From: Antilocapra americana | Taxonomy: Eukaryota; Chordata; Mammalia; Artiodactyla; Antilocapridae | Direction: 5' to 3' | Length of the DNA: 64,000 nt | Assembly (NCBI GenBank): GCA_007570785.1 | Contig: ML662442.1 | Coordinates: 34,979,818-35,043,817, forward strand | Translations under genes and position numbers: made by a program | Part shown: in pieces, positions 22,761 through 34,394 of the stretch | Numbering within the stretch: the stretch's first letter is position 1 | How the letters are laid out: each line of letters begins with the position of its first letter | The notes under the pieces: model-generated | What the model saw: only the letters and a program-made list of their open reading frames with translations | The model's database searches: none | Told to the model about the DNA's origin: nothing

Positions 22761-24699
22761 AAAATATATTTTAGAAATATCTAATTAAAATGATCTCTTC
22801 AGATATTTGATAACAAAGTTCTAGAATTGTGCTAATTTAAGTGATATAAGTTTATGAGTAGCTAGATAATATCCAAAAAAAGAAGATACTGAGACAATTA
22901 CTAAATAGAGAAACTAAAAGACAGTTCACAATTGCTTACTTCTTAGCTTTCACTAGAAATTTTTCTTTTTTTAAGAGTTGAGGATTCTAATTTAACCATG
23001 TAATTAAAACTAAACTGTGTGTTTTCAGTAAAGAAAAGTATGAGGAATGGAATTATATTTATTGAGGAAAAAGAATATTAGAACTTCTATTTAATAAAAT
23101 ATCTTCTATTTGGATGAAAAAATAAGAAACAAGCTGACATATATACAGAAAGTGATAAAGGCTATGGAAAGGAACCACAAGAACGTTTTTTGCATGGTTA
23201 GGATCAACTAAATTTAGATTGAAGTTAAGTAAATAAAGGGATTTTGTAGTTTAGTAAGCTGATACAAGACTGGAATTTGATTTCTCTCTGTTAGAGTACT
23301 CCATTTTGATAACAGTTTTTGTGAGTTTCTGTGCCCGTAAGTAAACTTTTTGTGACTTTGGTTAAATAAGTATCGTTTCATAAAGACCTATGATCCTATT
23401 GTGTTTTAAAACTTTTTTTGATATTTTTAACAAAATTCCCAAATATAAAAATCTAAAGTTCTTTTAACTTCCAACTTAGTCTGGGATGCTTTGAAAGAAT
23501 ATTGTAACATCTCAGAGATGAATGTTAAAGTAAGTTTATTGCGTATGTTTAATTATTTCAAAAACATTGTCAAAGGACTGGAGATGAAACTTAGGTTATA
23601 GTCTATGTTTAAATATCATTGATATAGATATTCTAAACTTTATATGGAATCCCTAACATCTGACCTGTCCTGATGTAATGTTAATCATAATTCTAGTTAT
23701 CCTAAAATATTATGGCACAGAAATATCCAAGTTTCCTGCTACTTGCATTATATTCAAATCTTTAATCATGCTGTTTAAGATTTATCCTGTATAGGCAATT
23801 ATCACTTTACACTGATGCTTTTACAAAATGAAAATTTTAAAGAAGACTCAAAAACACTTTTTAAACAAATATTAGTTTCTGATAGCTTTATAATAATACC
23901 ACAGAACTGGGTAGCAAATGACAAAACCAATGGAAAACCTGATTATTTCATCTAGATCAATAAGAATGGGACTGATGGACATGATTTATAACTTTATGAC
24001 TTTTGAAAATATACTAGCTTTAACTGTAGTTCCCCACCCCAAATTTTTTTTCTCTTATACTTTATTAACTTGTAGGTCATAGCATATCTTTGTAAACAAA
24101 GATGAGACATTTATCCTTTTTTCTCTACCTAATCCTGCCAGAATTTGACTTCTCCAGCTGACTCTCCTATGAATCTGATGGTTGTATTAACTGTTGTTTT
24201 AATTTGTTCTTTGTTGCCAATTCGTTTGATTTTGATTTGTGTCTTCCTATTGCACTATGATTTTGTCAGTTCTGCTACGTACATTACTTATATTCTCTTT
24301 TATAAAACTGTTTTCTCATTTAGTACTCAATATGTAACCAAGTTTCAAACAAGATTGATGGTTAAATCTCTTGAGGAAATAGATCACATTGATAATGCTA
24401 CATAGTATAATTTAAATAGTGTGAGTCTAGGTATGCAAAGAAGCAAAAAGGGAGAGTATCTCCTGGATCATAGACTAGTAAGACAGAGAATCTTTAATTG
24501 TCAACAGAGCCTAGACCACACATTAGCACATAGAGTGGCATATCAACAAAAAATATCACCTGATCTGGGATGAGCCTCCCAATGCCTTGGGACAAAATTT
24601 GGCCATAAAATGTCTCCCAAATACTGGTTGAATTCCTTACCAAGAGGAGGATCTGAGAAATGGAATATTTATTTCCTGCTGTATCAGTAAACAAAAGAT
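22761..24699. other. Unassigned AT-rich sequence
   Basis: Almost 2 kb, very AT-rich, without a gene or repeat I can name. An 86-residue frame at 24145-24405 is hydrophobic low-complexity translation of T-rich DNA and is not called. Confidence 0.45.
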
Positions 24700-25075
24700 G
24701 TCACAATCATGAGTGATTATAGCCCTCCAGTGTGAGCCATTGAGCCCTGAAGAAACTCAAGATGTGAAAACACAGGCTACTGAACCCAGACAGGTGAGGT
24801 ATATATAACTAAGAAATGGTTTCAGTGAGCCCAGACGCATGCATCTTCTCATACATAGAAAAGCACTAAATTCCTTAACCAGGGATATCTAGTTTTCTTT
24901 AACAATCTTTTGATATTTCTGAATACCTGCCCTTTGTCACAAAACTCCCTATATCCTAGCTCTTCCTTTGCCTCTTTGGGTTAATTCTCTCAAGTTTACT
25001 TGAGATGCCACCTCCCAAGCTTGACTTTCTAAAACTTCCCACCAAGTAAAACTTAACTCTCAAAGGAAAATTTAA
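24700..25075 (+). mobile_element. LTR-like block A (degraded)
   Basis: Aligns by eye, in the same order, with block B at 25375-25795. Shared landmarks are GTGAGCCC/ATGAGCCC, AAAGCACTAAATTCCTT, TGCCTCTTT, a CTCCCAAGCTTG-like segment and AAGTAAAACTTAAC where B has the polyadenylation signal. No retroviral coding sequence is seen between the blocks. Family not identified. Confidence 0.45.
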
Positions 25076-25374
25076 ATATTGAAAATTTCAAGCAGTTTTA
25101 CAAAGGGAATGTATATATTTTATACAAGCACAGAAAGGCACACCAAGACTCGCATAAGTATCTGCATATAGGACATAAACTCATGATTTTAACCAAAGAC
25201 AAAATAAGGTATTTAGTGATAGAATGAAAATTGTCCAAGCTCATTGGTATTATGCTTTTACATTATATAAATATGTAAACACTGTACATACTTTAGACAA
25301 AAAGATCATATGCATACATATGTCAACTGCAAATTGTGATCCTTGCCATGGGCACCTGTCATCTACCTCTACAG

Positions 25375-25795
25375 GAATTAAATCACAAATGGTGCTGCAG
25401 CCTTGACTTTCAGCACCCCTGGAAGGGAGGTCAGGATGGAGAGCAGGAATGAGGCCCTCTGTGCTCTGGGAAACTGGCAGAGCAGGTCTTCATTTAGATA
25501 TTATATGAGCCCAATCCTTATATCTCCTCATATCTAGCAAAGCACTGAATTCCTTCAAGAAGTCATCTGTTCCTCATGACTAGCAGAAACCTACAAAAAT
25601 ATGTGCTTAAATGTATGAACTTCCCCTTTGCCAAAATCATACACATCCTGACCCTCCCCTGCCTCTTTAAAGCAGTTTCTTAGCGCCATCTGAGGAGCTG
25701 ACTCCCAGGCTGCTGCCTTCATTTTGCTCCAAATAAAGCTTAACCCACAACTCCCAGCTTTTGCACTCTTTTGAGTCAACACATAAATGATAGAA
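25375..25795 (+). mobile_element. LTR-like block B with AATAAA signal
   Basis: A GC-richer block that ends like a retroviral LTR: a CTCTTTAAAG segment, AATAAA at 25732-25737, then TTAACCCACAACTC. It resembles block A about 650 bp upstream in the same orientation. Either two related solitary LTRs, or LTRs of one element whose interior is lost. Family not identified. Confidence 0.5.
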
Positions 25796-26349
25796 GTGAA
25801 ATAGTTTCATTAGTAGTTTTTATTTATTAATGAACTATAGATTTTACAAGCAAAAGCATGTAACACTGGTGAACGTGAACATCTCCAGACACTGTTGTAA
25901 CGGTGAAAAATACCCACATTAGAAATAATGTGACAATGCTTATATAATGAGATATTAAAAATAATGAGGCCTTTGTTTATCTGTTTTGGTTGGGGCCTCA
26001 AGAGAACAGATGATAACTGACCCCTTATTCTATAGTAAAGTGCTAGAGCTTGACCATCTGCCAGACTTGCAAAGAAAATGTCCAAGTATACAAGAACTCA
26101 ACATAGTATCCACCTCCTACTATATAAACAAATACCAATAATTCAGTTAGGGAAGTTGAAAAGAGAGGGTCTATTTGGAAGAAATATGGGGGTGCTGTGG
26201 TCTCATGAGATGCTGTTGTTTGTTTGTTTGTTTGTTTTGCCTCAAGAGTAATAACAAATGATTTAAAGAGGCAACTTAGAAATCTTGGTGCAATTTCTCT
26301 GAGTTGGGGGGAGTCAATGGGCACTGAAGGGTGGCCTTGTAGAAGAACA
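25796..26349. other. Unassigned sequence with a GTTT repeat
   Basis: No gene seen. A (TTTG)n microsatellite lies at 26216-26239. The rest is unassigned. Confidence 0.45.
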
Positions 26350-26994
26350 TCTGATAAACCTGAGAATGGGCCCTAATTAAACCTAAAAGGTTTTTCACAT
26401 CAAAGGAAACCATGAACAAGACAAAAAGATAACCTTCAAAATGGGAGGAAATATTTGCCAATGAAGCAACTGACAAGGATTAATCTCCAAAATACACAAA
26501 CAGCTCATGAAGCTCAATATCAAATATATATATACACACACACTTCCCTGGTGGCTCAGATGGTAAAGTGTCTGCTCGCAATGTGGAAGACCCAGATTTG
26601 ATCCCTGGGTTGGGAAGATCCCCTGGAGAAGGAAATGGCAACCCACTCCAGTATTCTTGCCTGGGAAATCCCATGGGCAGAGGAGCCTGGCAGGCTACAG
26701 TCCACAGGGTCGCAAAGAGTCGGACACGACTGAGCAACTTCATACACTGTATATATATTAGCATGTGTAAAATAGCTAGCTAGTGAGAACCTGCTGTATA
26801 ACACAAGGAGCTCAGCTCAGTGCTCTGTGGTGACCTAGAAGGGTGGGACTGGGGGGGAGGTGTTGGAAGGGCAGTCCTAGAGGGAGGGGATATACGTGTA
26901 CACATAGCTGATTCACTTCATTATACAACAGGAAGCTAATGCAACATTGTAAAGCAACTATAATGTAAGCAAAAACTAATTATTCTTAAAAAAG
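26350..26994 (+). mobile_element. L1 LINE remnant split by a SINE
   Basis: 26350-26530 is ORF2 C-terminal sequence (CTAATTAAACCTAAAAGG onward). After the SINE, 26748-26994 is L1 3' UTR (GCTGTATAACACAAGGAGCT; AACATTGTAAAGCAACTATA). The ORF2 end and the start of the 3' UTR are missing between them, so a deletion accompanied or preceded the SINE insertion. Confidence 0.82.
26542..26747 (+). mobile_element. Bov-tA SINE nested in L1
   Basis: Near-consensus tRNA head, BovA body and end (CGCAAAGAGTCGGACACGAC), flanked by TA/CA-rich sequence on both sides (left ATATATATAC, right GTATATATAT). It retains CpG dinucleotides in its end, typical of a young copy. Confidence 0.93.
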
Positions 26995-27181
26995 AACCTA
27001 CCTGAAAGAGCCTATGACAGACGTGTAGATGGGATTCTGGTAGAATCAGAGGTGTACGTGCGTGTCTGTACAGGAAATGCCATGACAGATTGTTGGAAGA
27101 CGTGGACTAGGAAGTGAAGTGATATGACTGGATTTATACTTCTAAAAGCTGACTCAAGCTGAGGAGCGCATTAACAGTGGT

Positions 27182-27600
27182 AGTAATTGTGATGGTAATT
27201 TTATGTGTCAATTTGACTAGATCATTAGTGGCCCAGATATTTGGTCAGACATTCTGGGCACTTAATCATCTAGTCATGGGAGAGTTCAGTGTTGGGAGTT
27301 CCCTGGAGCATTTTTGGAAGAGATTAACATTTGAATTAGTAAATGGAATAAAGCAGTCCCTCCCTCAATATGGGTAGCAATTATCTAATTGATTAAAAAC
27401 CTGAGTAAAACAAAAAAGGCTGAATAAGAGAGAACTCCTGACTGACTGTTTGAGCTGGGATACCAGTCTTATCCTGACGAAAAACTGGAGCTGAAAAATC
27501 AGCTTATCTGAGGTATTGAGTCTGTCAGATTTGAGATTGGCACTTACACTGCTGTCTCTCCTGGTTCTCAGGCCTTTGAACTTGGACTGGAACTACACTA
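27182..27600 (+). mobile_element. ERVL-type LTR (MLT2-like, name tentative)
   Basis: The sequence follows a known mammalian LTR in order: GTGATGGTAATTTTATGTGT, CAGATATTTGGTCAGACATT, GAGATTAACATTTGAAT, AACAAAAAAGGCTGAATAAG and CTTGGACTGGAACTACACTA. The two ends are incomplete, and no internal viral gene is present. It is a solitary, old LTR. Confidence 0.65.
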
Positions 27601-27604
27601 TAAT

Positions 27605-28140
27605 TACTAACATTGAGTGTTTCTTGTACTAGGTGCTATCCAAATGTTTTATGTTTATATAGATACATATGTGTGTGTGTGTGTACATGCTTAATTGCTC
27701 AGTCATGTCCAACTCTTTGTGATCCTATGGACTGTAGCCCGCCAGGCTCCTTTGTCCATGGGGATTCTCTAGGCAAGAATACTGGAGTGGGTTGCCATGC
27801 CCTGCTCCAGGGGATCTTCCCAACCCAGGGGTCAAACCCAGGTCTCCAACATTGCAGGAAGATTCTTTATTGTCTGAGCCACCAGGGAATCCCAAGAACA
27901 CTAGAGAGGGTAGCCTATCTCTCTCCAGGGGAACTTCCAACTCAGGAATCAAACCAGCGTCTCCTAAATTGTGTGTGTGTGGTGTGTGTATAAATATATA
28001 ATCAAACTACGTAAACTTCACAACGACTCTGTAATAAATATTATGGTCATTATTCTAAAGATAAGGAATCTGACAGAAATAGTTAGAAGTCAGGTCCAAT
28101 ATTCTTGTTCATACAGTCTACTTCCTGCACTCACTTCCCT
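27605..28140 (-). mobile_element. MIR remnant split by a BovA dimer
   Basis: 27605-27660 (TTGAGTGTTTCTTGTACTAG) and 28010-28105 (AACTTCACAACGACTCTGTA to CAGAAATAGTTAGAAGTCAG) are the two halves of a MIR in minus orientation, in the right order. The intervening DNA is a dimeric BovA SINE plus TG repeats. Confidence 0.7.
27686..27970 (-). mobile_element. Dimeric Bov-tA/BovA SINE
   Basis: On the minus strand there is a complete unit (27686-27893) directly joined to a second, partial body (27894-27970). The duplicated part carries its own CCAGGGGAACTTCC-like segment. TG repeats sit at both edges (27670-27684; 27971-27990), so a true target-site duplication cannot be separated from the microsatellite. 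Confidence 0.88.
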
Positions 28141-28533
28141 ACCCCCTACTCCATAGTAACTCAAAAAATGATTATGGTTAGGGACAATGATAGAAGCAGG
28201 GAGACCATTATAAGGCTCTTACCAATCAGGCAAGAGATGATAGTGGCCAAGACTAGGCTTAGAGAAGATAATTATATACTGAAGGTCTGATATGAGAGAC
28301 AAATGCCTAAACAGCAATGGACATGTATCATGTGAAAACAAAGGAGGAAAAAAACCAAACCCTTAGATTTTTGAAATTAATCTGTTACTCTAGCATACCT
28401 AAATTATCCTTTCTTATGATTTTTATTTTCTTCCACATATTGTTTTAATGCATTTGAAAACTTATATATCTATTAAATATATATATATATGTATTATATA
28501 TATATATGTATGTATGTATGTTATATAAATATG
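28141..28533. other. Unassigned sequence ending in a TA/TG repeat
   Basis: No gene. A TA-rich microsatellite with TATG units occupies 28476-28525. Confidence 0.45.
28476..28525. repeat. TA/TATG microsatellite
   Basis: Alternating AT units (28476-28490, 28496-28507), then TATG repeats to 28521. Likely length-variable and lies just before a SINE. Confidence 0.85.
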
Positions 28534-28546
28534 TAATATAAATGAG

Positions 28547-28747
28547 GCTTCCCTGGTGGTTCAGCTGGTAAAGAATCCACTTGCAATGCACGAGACCTGA
28601 GTTCAGTCCCTGGGTTGGAAAGGATCCCCTGGAGAATGGAATTGGTACCCACTCCAGTATTCTTGCCCAGAGAATTCCATGGAGAGAGGAGCCTGGCAGG
28701 CTACAGTTCATGAGGTTGCAGAATTGGACATGACTGAGCAACTAACA
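28547..28747 (+). mobile_element. Bov-tA SINE
   Basis: Complete element. TAATATAAATGAG (28534-28546) and TAATATAAATAAG (28748-28760) are a 13-bp target-site duplication with one mismatch. Confidence 0.94.
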
Positions 28748-28760
28748 TAATATAAATAAG

Positions 28761-30356
28761 TAATAAAATATACCCACACATACATAAATACAGCTTGGTT
28801 TATGTAGGTACCTGTATTTTACTGAGATGGTTGATCATTATAAAATTCTCAGAGACTTGTATTCTCACTCAACTTTAAGAGCACGGGTTTAAAGAGTCCC
28901 GATCCAGAGTTACTAAGGTACAATACATGAAGTCAAAGAACAATCTGATGTTCTGGAGTGGAACTGTGATTACTGAGGATAAAAACTGTGGGTATCTCCT
29001 AGAGCAAGGAAGATGCTAAAGGTCATTGGTCAAGAAAGGAAGATAGAGGAGATAGGAATATGGGGACAAAGAATCGGGAGTCCTGCGTTGAGCAATTCCA
29101 AGTTTGAAAGCCTTTATAGTTATAAACAGAGAGTGGCACTGGGTGGTTTCATATAAAAGTCTGAAGCTCAAGGGAAAGTTTGATGTTGGAGATATAAATT
29201 TTAGTGGTATCAGCGTATGGATGATATTCTAAAGATATGAGACTAGAAGCCATGAGACAAGGAAGAGTGTCTAAATAAAGAATAGAAGGCAGCTCAGAAC
29301 CAAGCTGTTCCAACATCTGAAGCTTCGAAAAACAGGAGGCAAAATTAGTGAAGGAGACAGAAAAGGAGTGAACAGAGGAGTCAGAGGAAAATCAGGCAGC
29401 AGTGGTATTTCAATACCCAAGGAAGAAAATATTTCAAGGAGAGAGAGTTTAAATGTGGGGAATCATGCTGACAGAGTAAGATGAAGGGTGAGGAATGAAA
29501 ATTGGCAAGATGGAGTTTGAGGGTGAGCTGGATGAGAGCTGCTTCAGCAGAGTGATTGGGAGAAAAAAAATTGCATTGAAGCAGTTTGAAGTGCAATTAG
29601 AGGTTAGGAAATGCAGACAAAAAATGAAGACAGGTAAGTTAAGCAAGCATATAAATCATTAAAACTTGCACGTTACTGGTATTAATTAATAAAAATCTAA
29701 ATCTCCTTTCATTAAAGGTCAAAGTTTTCTAGCAGAAGTTTCAACTGGAACATTGGTGGGTCTATGGGAGGGTGGATGAGGGGGAGGTATTCTCTTTGGT
29801 TCTCTACTTCCCATCAGATGTCCCCAAGACCACCACACCACAGATCTGGTAACTCACCATGAGGACTCAGCATACAGTCACAGTCATCTTGATGAGTCAT
29901 TACAGGGAAGAGGTGCAGCGCACTATGGGAAAAGGCACATGGGGTGAAGCCTGGAGGAAACTAGGCGCATGCTTCCAATAGTCACCTTCCAGTGGATTCA
30001 TGCAGGAAGCGCTCAATTCTTCCAGCATCAAACTGCGCCAACATGTGTGAAATGTTGTCTACCCAGGAAACTTGTTAGAGACTCATTGCTCAAGGTTTCC
30101 TCTGGGGGCTGGTCACCCTTAGCTAAGCACATACCAAAGTTCCAGCCTTTCAGAGGGAAAGCAGTCGTTCAATGCAAACTATATCGTTTGTACAAAACGT
30201 TCAAAGAGTAAGCCCCTCTTAGGAGTAAGGTATTGCTGGGAACAAACTCAAAATCTAAGTTCTTTAGCATCACCCAAGGGCCAACCTTGCAAGCAATCCT
30301 TTCTCAGGTCACTAGCCTCAGGATTGCTATGTTAACTCCTTTTTTGCACATCATCT
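28761..30356. other. Unassigned sequence with purine-rich middle
   Basis: 1.6 kb without a gene I can support. The stretch 29180-29640 is purine-rich on the plus strand (GGAG/GAAG words) and reminds me of a widespread mammalian repeat I cannot name. The remainder is unassigned. Confidence 0.4.
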
Positions 30357-31273
30357 GTTACAGACTAAATGTGTATATCCCCCACATTCATATCTTGAAG
30401 TCTTAATCGCCAAAGTGATTAGTACTTGGAGGAAGGGCTTCAGTACTAATTTACATTTAGATTACGTTATGAGGAAAGCTATGACAAATCTAGACGGTGT
30501 ATTTAAAAGCAGAGACATCACTTTGCCAACAAAGGTCTATATGGCCAAAGCTATATGGTTTTTCCAGTAGTCATATATGGATGTGAGTGTTGAGCCATAA
30601 AGAAGGCTGAGTGCTGAAGAACTGATGCTTTCAAATTGTGGTGCTGGAGAAGACTCTTCAGAGTTCCTTGGACTGCAAGGAGATCCAACCAGTAAATCTT
30701 AAAGGAAATCAACCCTGAATATTCATTGGAAGGACTGATGCTGAAGTTGAAGCTCTAGTCCTTTGGCCACCTGATGCGGAGAGCCAACTCATTGAAAAAG
30801 AACTTGATGCTGGGGAAGATTGAAGGCAAAAGGAGAAGGGGATGGCAGAGGATGAGATGGTTAGACAGCACCACCAACTCTATGGACATGAATTTGAGCA
30901 AACTCTGGGAGACAGTGCAGGACAGAGGAGCATGGCATGGGGTCACAAAGAGTCAGACATGACTTAGCGACTGAACAACAAATAGGTCATGAGGGTCTGA
31001 TCCTCTTGAGAGAATTAGTACACTTATAATAAGAGGAGGAAGATAATTCTCTCTTTCTCTCCTCCACTAATTCCTCCATATGCAACAAGGAAAGACCCTA
31101 TAAGCACACAGCCAGAAGGTGGTTGTCTGCCAGCCAGGAAGAAAGCCCTCAGTAGAACCCAACTGTGTTCACACCCTGATCTCAGACTTCCAGATTCCTG
31201 CACTGTGAGAAATAAACATTTGTTGTTTAAACCACTCAGTCCATGGTATTTTGTCATAGTGGCAACTAAGACA
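30357..31273 (+). mobile_element. MLT1-type LTR (ERVL-MaLR), split by BovB
   Basis: The left part (30357-30474) and right part (30987-31273) join into one MLT1-like LTR. Features are CATATCTTGAAGTCTTAATC, GGTCATGAGGGT, a GGAAGAAAGCCCTCA segment, AATAAA within GAGAAATAAACATTTGTTGT, and the terminal GGCAACTAAGACA. It is a solitary LTR with no internal sequence. Confidence 0.82.
30475..30986 (+). mobile_element. BovB LINE 3' end nested in MLT1 LTR
   Basis: Plus-strand BovB from AAAGCTATGACAAATCTAGA to the terminal CATGACTTAGCGACTGAACA. TTATGAGG (30467-30474) and TCATGAGG (30987-30994) are the likely duplication with one mismatch. Only the last part of the BovB ORF is present and its frame is broken. 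Confidence 0.92.
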
Positions 31274-31821
31274 GAATCCAAAGTTGATTAGCTCCTTCTC
31301 TGTCTTAAAACATTTTGGAGTATTCTGGCATCAGTGTCTACCCATCAGAGAGGCTGAGCAAGGAGAAAAGTAATTATAAATGGGTCTTAGGCAGGGTTTC
31401 AGCCAGATTATCGATATAACTGACACCAGCTATCCAGTTCCAAATGCTGATCTGAAAGCCAGAGGCACAACTCTAGGAGAACTAGTAAGGGCATAATCAG
31501 GCTAGAACTTAGAGCAACTTGAAAATCAAACAGTAACATTATTAATTTTTTTTTACAGGCGGAATTAACAGTCCATTCCAGCTTCTAACTTATACCCAGA
31601 TACTTGTATTTCTAATTGTTGGGAGTAAGGCCAGTAGTGTTCAGAGAATAGAAGGTCACAAGCTGTACAGGTGAGAGGTGTTATTCACATGAAGATACCA
31701 GACCTGCTCTAGAACTTTGGTTTCCAGTTGAGGAGAAGTTTGTTATAGTTACCTGCTACTGAATAACAATCCAAAACCCCAGAACTTCATGGTGGTGTCC
31801 TATATTCATTCTCATCCCACT
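31274..31821. other. Unassigned sequence
   Basis: No gene seen. The part 31735-31800 (TTACCTGCTACTGAATAACA onward) vaguely resembles an old MaLR-type LTR, which I cannot confirm. Confidence 0.35.
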
Positions 31822-31876
31822 TATAAAAATGAAGGCACTTATTTATAATAGCCAAGATGTAGAGAATATTAACATT

Positions 31877-32093
31877 GTGTGTGTGTATGCTCTGTCATAT
31901 CAGACGCTTTGCAGCCCCATGGACTGTAGCCCTCAAGGCTCCTCTGTCTATGAAATTTTCTGGGCAAGAATACTGGAGCAGGTTGCCATTTCCCACTCCA
32001 GGGTATCATCCCAACCTAGCGATTGAACCCTCATCTCTTGCATCTCCTGTATTGGCAGGCAGATTCCTTACCACTGAGCCACCAGGGAAGTCC
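31877..32093 (-). mobile_element. Bov-tA SINE nested in L1
   Basis: Complete minus-strand element with an exact 12-bp target-site duplication AATATTAACATT at 31865-31876 and 32094-32105. The clean junctions make this one of the best-defined insertions in the window. Confidence 0.95.
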
Positions 32094-32460
32094 AATATTA
32101 ACATTACTCAATCATAAGAAATAATGAAATTTTGCTCTTTTCAAAACATGGATGGACCAGGAGGGATGTTATGCTTAGTGAAATAAGTCAAACAGAGTAA
32201 GACAAATACTGTATGCTTTCACTTATATGTAGAATGGAATAAAAACAAGCAAAAGGATGAATACAACAAAACAGACAGACTCACAGATGCAGAAAACAAA
32301 CTTACGGCTACCAGTGGGTAGAAGGAGGGAGTGGAGCAAAATAAGGGGTGGGGTTTAGGATGCACAAACAGCTCTGTTAAAATAATTAAGCCATAAGGAT
32401 ATAGACTACAGCACAAGGAATATAAACAATAGTTTATAATAACTCTAAATGGAGTATGAA

Positions 32461-32566
32461 AAAGTGTTAGTCACTCAGTTGTGTCCAACTTTGTGACCCC
32501 ATAGACTGTGGCCCTCCAGGCTCCTCTGTCCATGGAATTCTTCAGGCAAGAACTCTGGAGTGGGTA
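32461..32566 (-). mobile_element. BovA monomer (SINE body only)
   Basis: Only the 3' BovA body is present, read on the minus strand, without the tRNA head. It is 5'-truncated on its own strand. It interrupts the L1 3' UTR; the duplication at the junctions is short and unclear. Confidence 0.85.
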
Positions 32567-32645
32567 GACTATAACCTATAAAGACCTGAAATCACTATGT
32601 TGTGCACCTGAAACTAATATTGTAAATCAACTGCAGCTAAAACAA

Positions 32646-34240
32646 GGTAGGAACTATTGTTCAACGAAAGGATACATTCTAGTACTCTAAGAAGTTGCTA
32701 AAATGCTTTAATTTTTATCTCACATCTGTAAAGCACTGATAATTATTTTGAAAATCAAAGGACCTACAGGAACTCTTCTTGGTCTCTCTATGAATGATAA
32801 TAATAGTAGTGTCTGACATGGTAAAAATTAAGTAAAATGTAGCTGGATCTGTTCTCTCAATGGAATGGGGAATTATGTTTTAACCATTAAAGCCTACAAT
32901 CTAGAGTTTACATATTAGAGTTATATGGTAGGACAGAAAAAAAAAACATGATTTCTAAAAGAGGAATAATGATAACAAAATTATTTGATAAAGGTGTTTC
33001 ATGTTATTCAAAATGTACCATCATGCCCAGTAGTCATAATAAGTAAATATGTATGAGCACACAGAAATACGTGGTTGGTTGAACTTTTGTTTTAGGATTA
33101 GGACACCATGCACGCTCACTTGTAAATGTTCATTAAACATTTTTTACATAAATAGAAGTCACAATTTTCTTCTTCTTAATTATTATAAATTTATATAGTT
33201 TTTCCTCTCTTTTTTTCTCTCTCTCTTTATATGTGTGTGTACACATATATATCCTGTTAAACCACTGACAGGATACAATGAAAACCAGTTTGCAACTAGA
33301 AAGTACTTCTGTTTACAAATGCCAAAGCAAAATAAAAGTCTTCTCTTTGAGTATCATTTGCAAATGAGAAGTTTGTTTACAAGCAAGCTATATCATACAA
33401 TAGCATTGCATTTGCTTTACATAGGTACCACTTTAATAATTATTAATTCCTGGATCATAGTAATTATTAATGAGCTCTGTTTTTCAAAGAAAATATACTT
33501 CACAGAGTTTATTTAAAAATTTACAGTAGGGGAGAAATGTCCTTTGCCCTCTTAAGAGGGGCTTATTTCTTCTCTCTTCCTTTTGCAATAAAACTGGAAA
33601 ATGGAGACAGTGTCTGTGCTGATAAAGCACAGACCTGTCAAGATGGCTCTGACTTGAGCCACTTCATTTTCAACTCTCAGCCAGCACTAAGATAGATGGA
33701 CTTGAACCTTGAGTTTTATTTTAGGAGTGTTATGCACTGTCTTATGTGAAAAAGTAATGCCATTTGTAATGGGATTTTTCATTTCCCAGCTTAATTTTAA
33801 CAGCTACTGCAGAAAATGTCCTACTCTTAGACTCGTAATCACCAGGCAAGCTGCTTGGCCAATACGTCACCTTTACATGAATATTCATTATGAAGTCTAA
33901 AATAGAGAGATCAATAGTTGTTGACCTGACTTCATCCTCTCTAGATCCAGAAAATACTACATCAAGATTTTATTTATACCACCTTGCTGCAGAGCTACCT
34001 CAGGATTAAGAGGCCACAACTGGCTGGTAGGTCCGTCCCTAGGGCTCTGCCCATCATGTTCGGATCTGTGTCCCTGCCTCTGAGCCCAGAGTCCTGTGGC
34101 TGGGTCAAGCCACCATAGCTGTCAGAGGCAACTGCCACTGCGATACGGTTATCCCTCTCACACCTACCTGACAGGCCCAGCCTTCAGGAAAGGAAAAAGA
34201 ACGAACGAATATCAAAGGAAAAAAAGACATCTTTTTAACT
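32646..34240. other. Unassigned sequence
   Basis: No gene seen. It holds a T/CT-rich run at 33198-33230 followed by TG repeats, a 7-bp hairpin CTGTGCT/AGCACAG at 33613-33631, and a GC-richer patch at 34010-34190 of unknown origin. Confidence 0.4.
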
Positions 34241-34253
34241 TGAAATATAATTT

Positions 34254-34394
34254 GCTGCTGCTGCTGCTGCTAAGTCGCCTCAGTCGTGTCCGACTCTGTG
34301 CGACCTCATGGACGGCAGCCCACCAGGCTCCTCCGCCCCTGGGATTCTCCAGGCAAGAACCCTGGAGTGGGGTGCCATTTCCTTCTCCAGTGCA
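34254..34394 (-). mobile_element. BovA SINE with CTG repeat
   Basis: Minus-strand BovA body starting with a (CTG)n tract (34255-34272) and rich in retained CpGs, so likely young. TGAAATATAATTT (34241-34253) and TGAAATATAGTTT (34395-34407) are a 13-bp duplication with one mismatch. On the element strand the repeat is CAG at the 3' end. Confidence 0.94.

Larger units (their letters stand above)
31822..32645 (+). mobile_element. L1 3' end split by two minus-strand SINEs
   Basis: Pieces at 31822-31864, 32106-32460 and 32567-32645 form one L1 3' terminus in plus orientation (TTATAATAGCCAAGATGTAG; TGGATGGACCAGGAGGGATG; CACCTGAAACTAATATTGTA). No coding frame survives. Confidence 0.85.

Noticed and set aside
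24700..25795. Endogenous retrovirus with coding genes
   Set aside because: Only LTR-like sequence is visible; the space between the blocks is short and has no gag, pol or env-like frame.
27613..27993. 126-residue open frame
   Set aside because: It is translation of a dimeric SINE; similar frames occur at nearly every SINE copy here.
34254..34272. CTG trinucleotide repeat as a disease-like expansion
   Set aside because: A short CAG/CTG tract at the 3' end is a normal part of young BovA elements.
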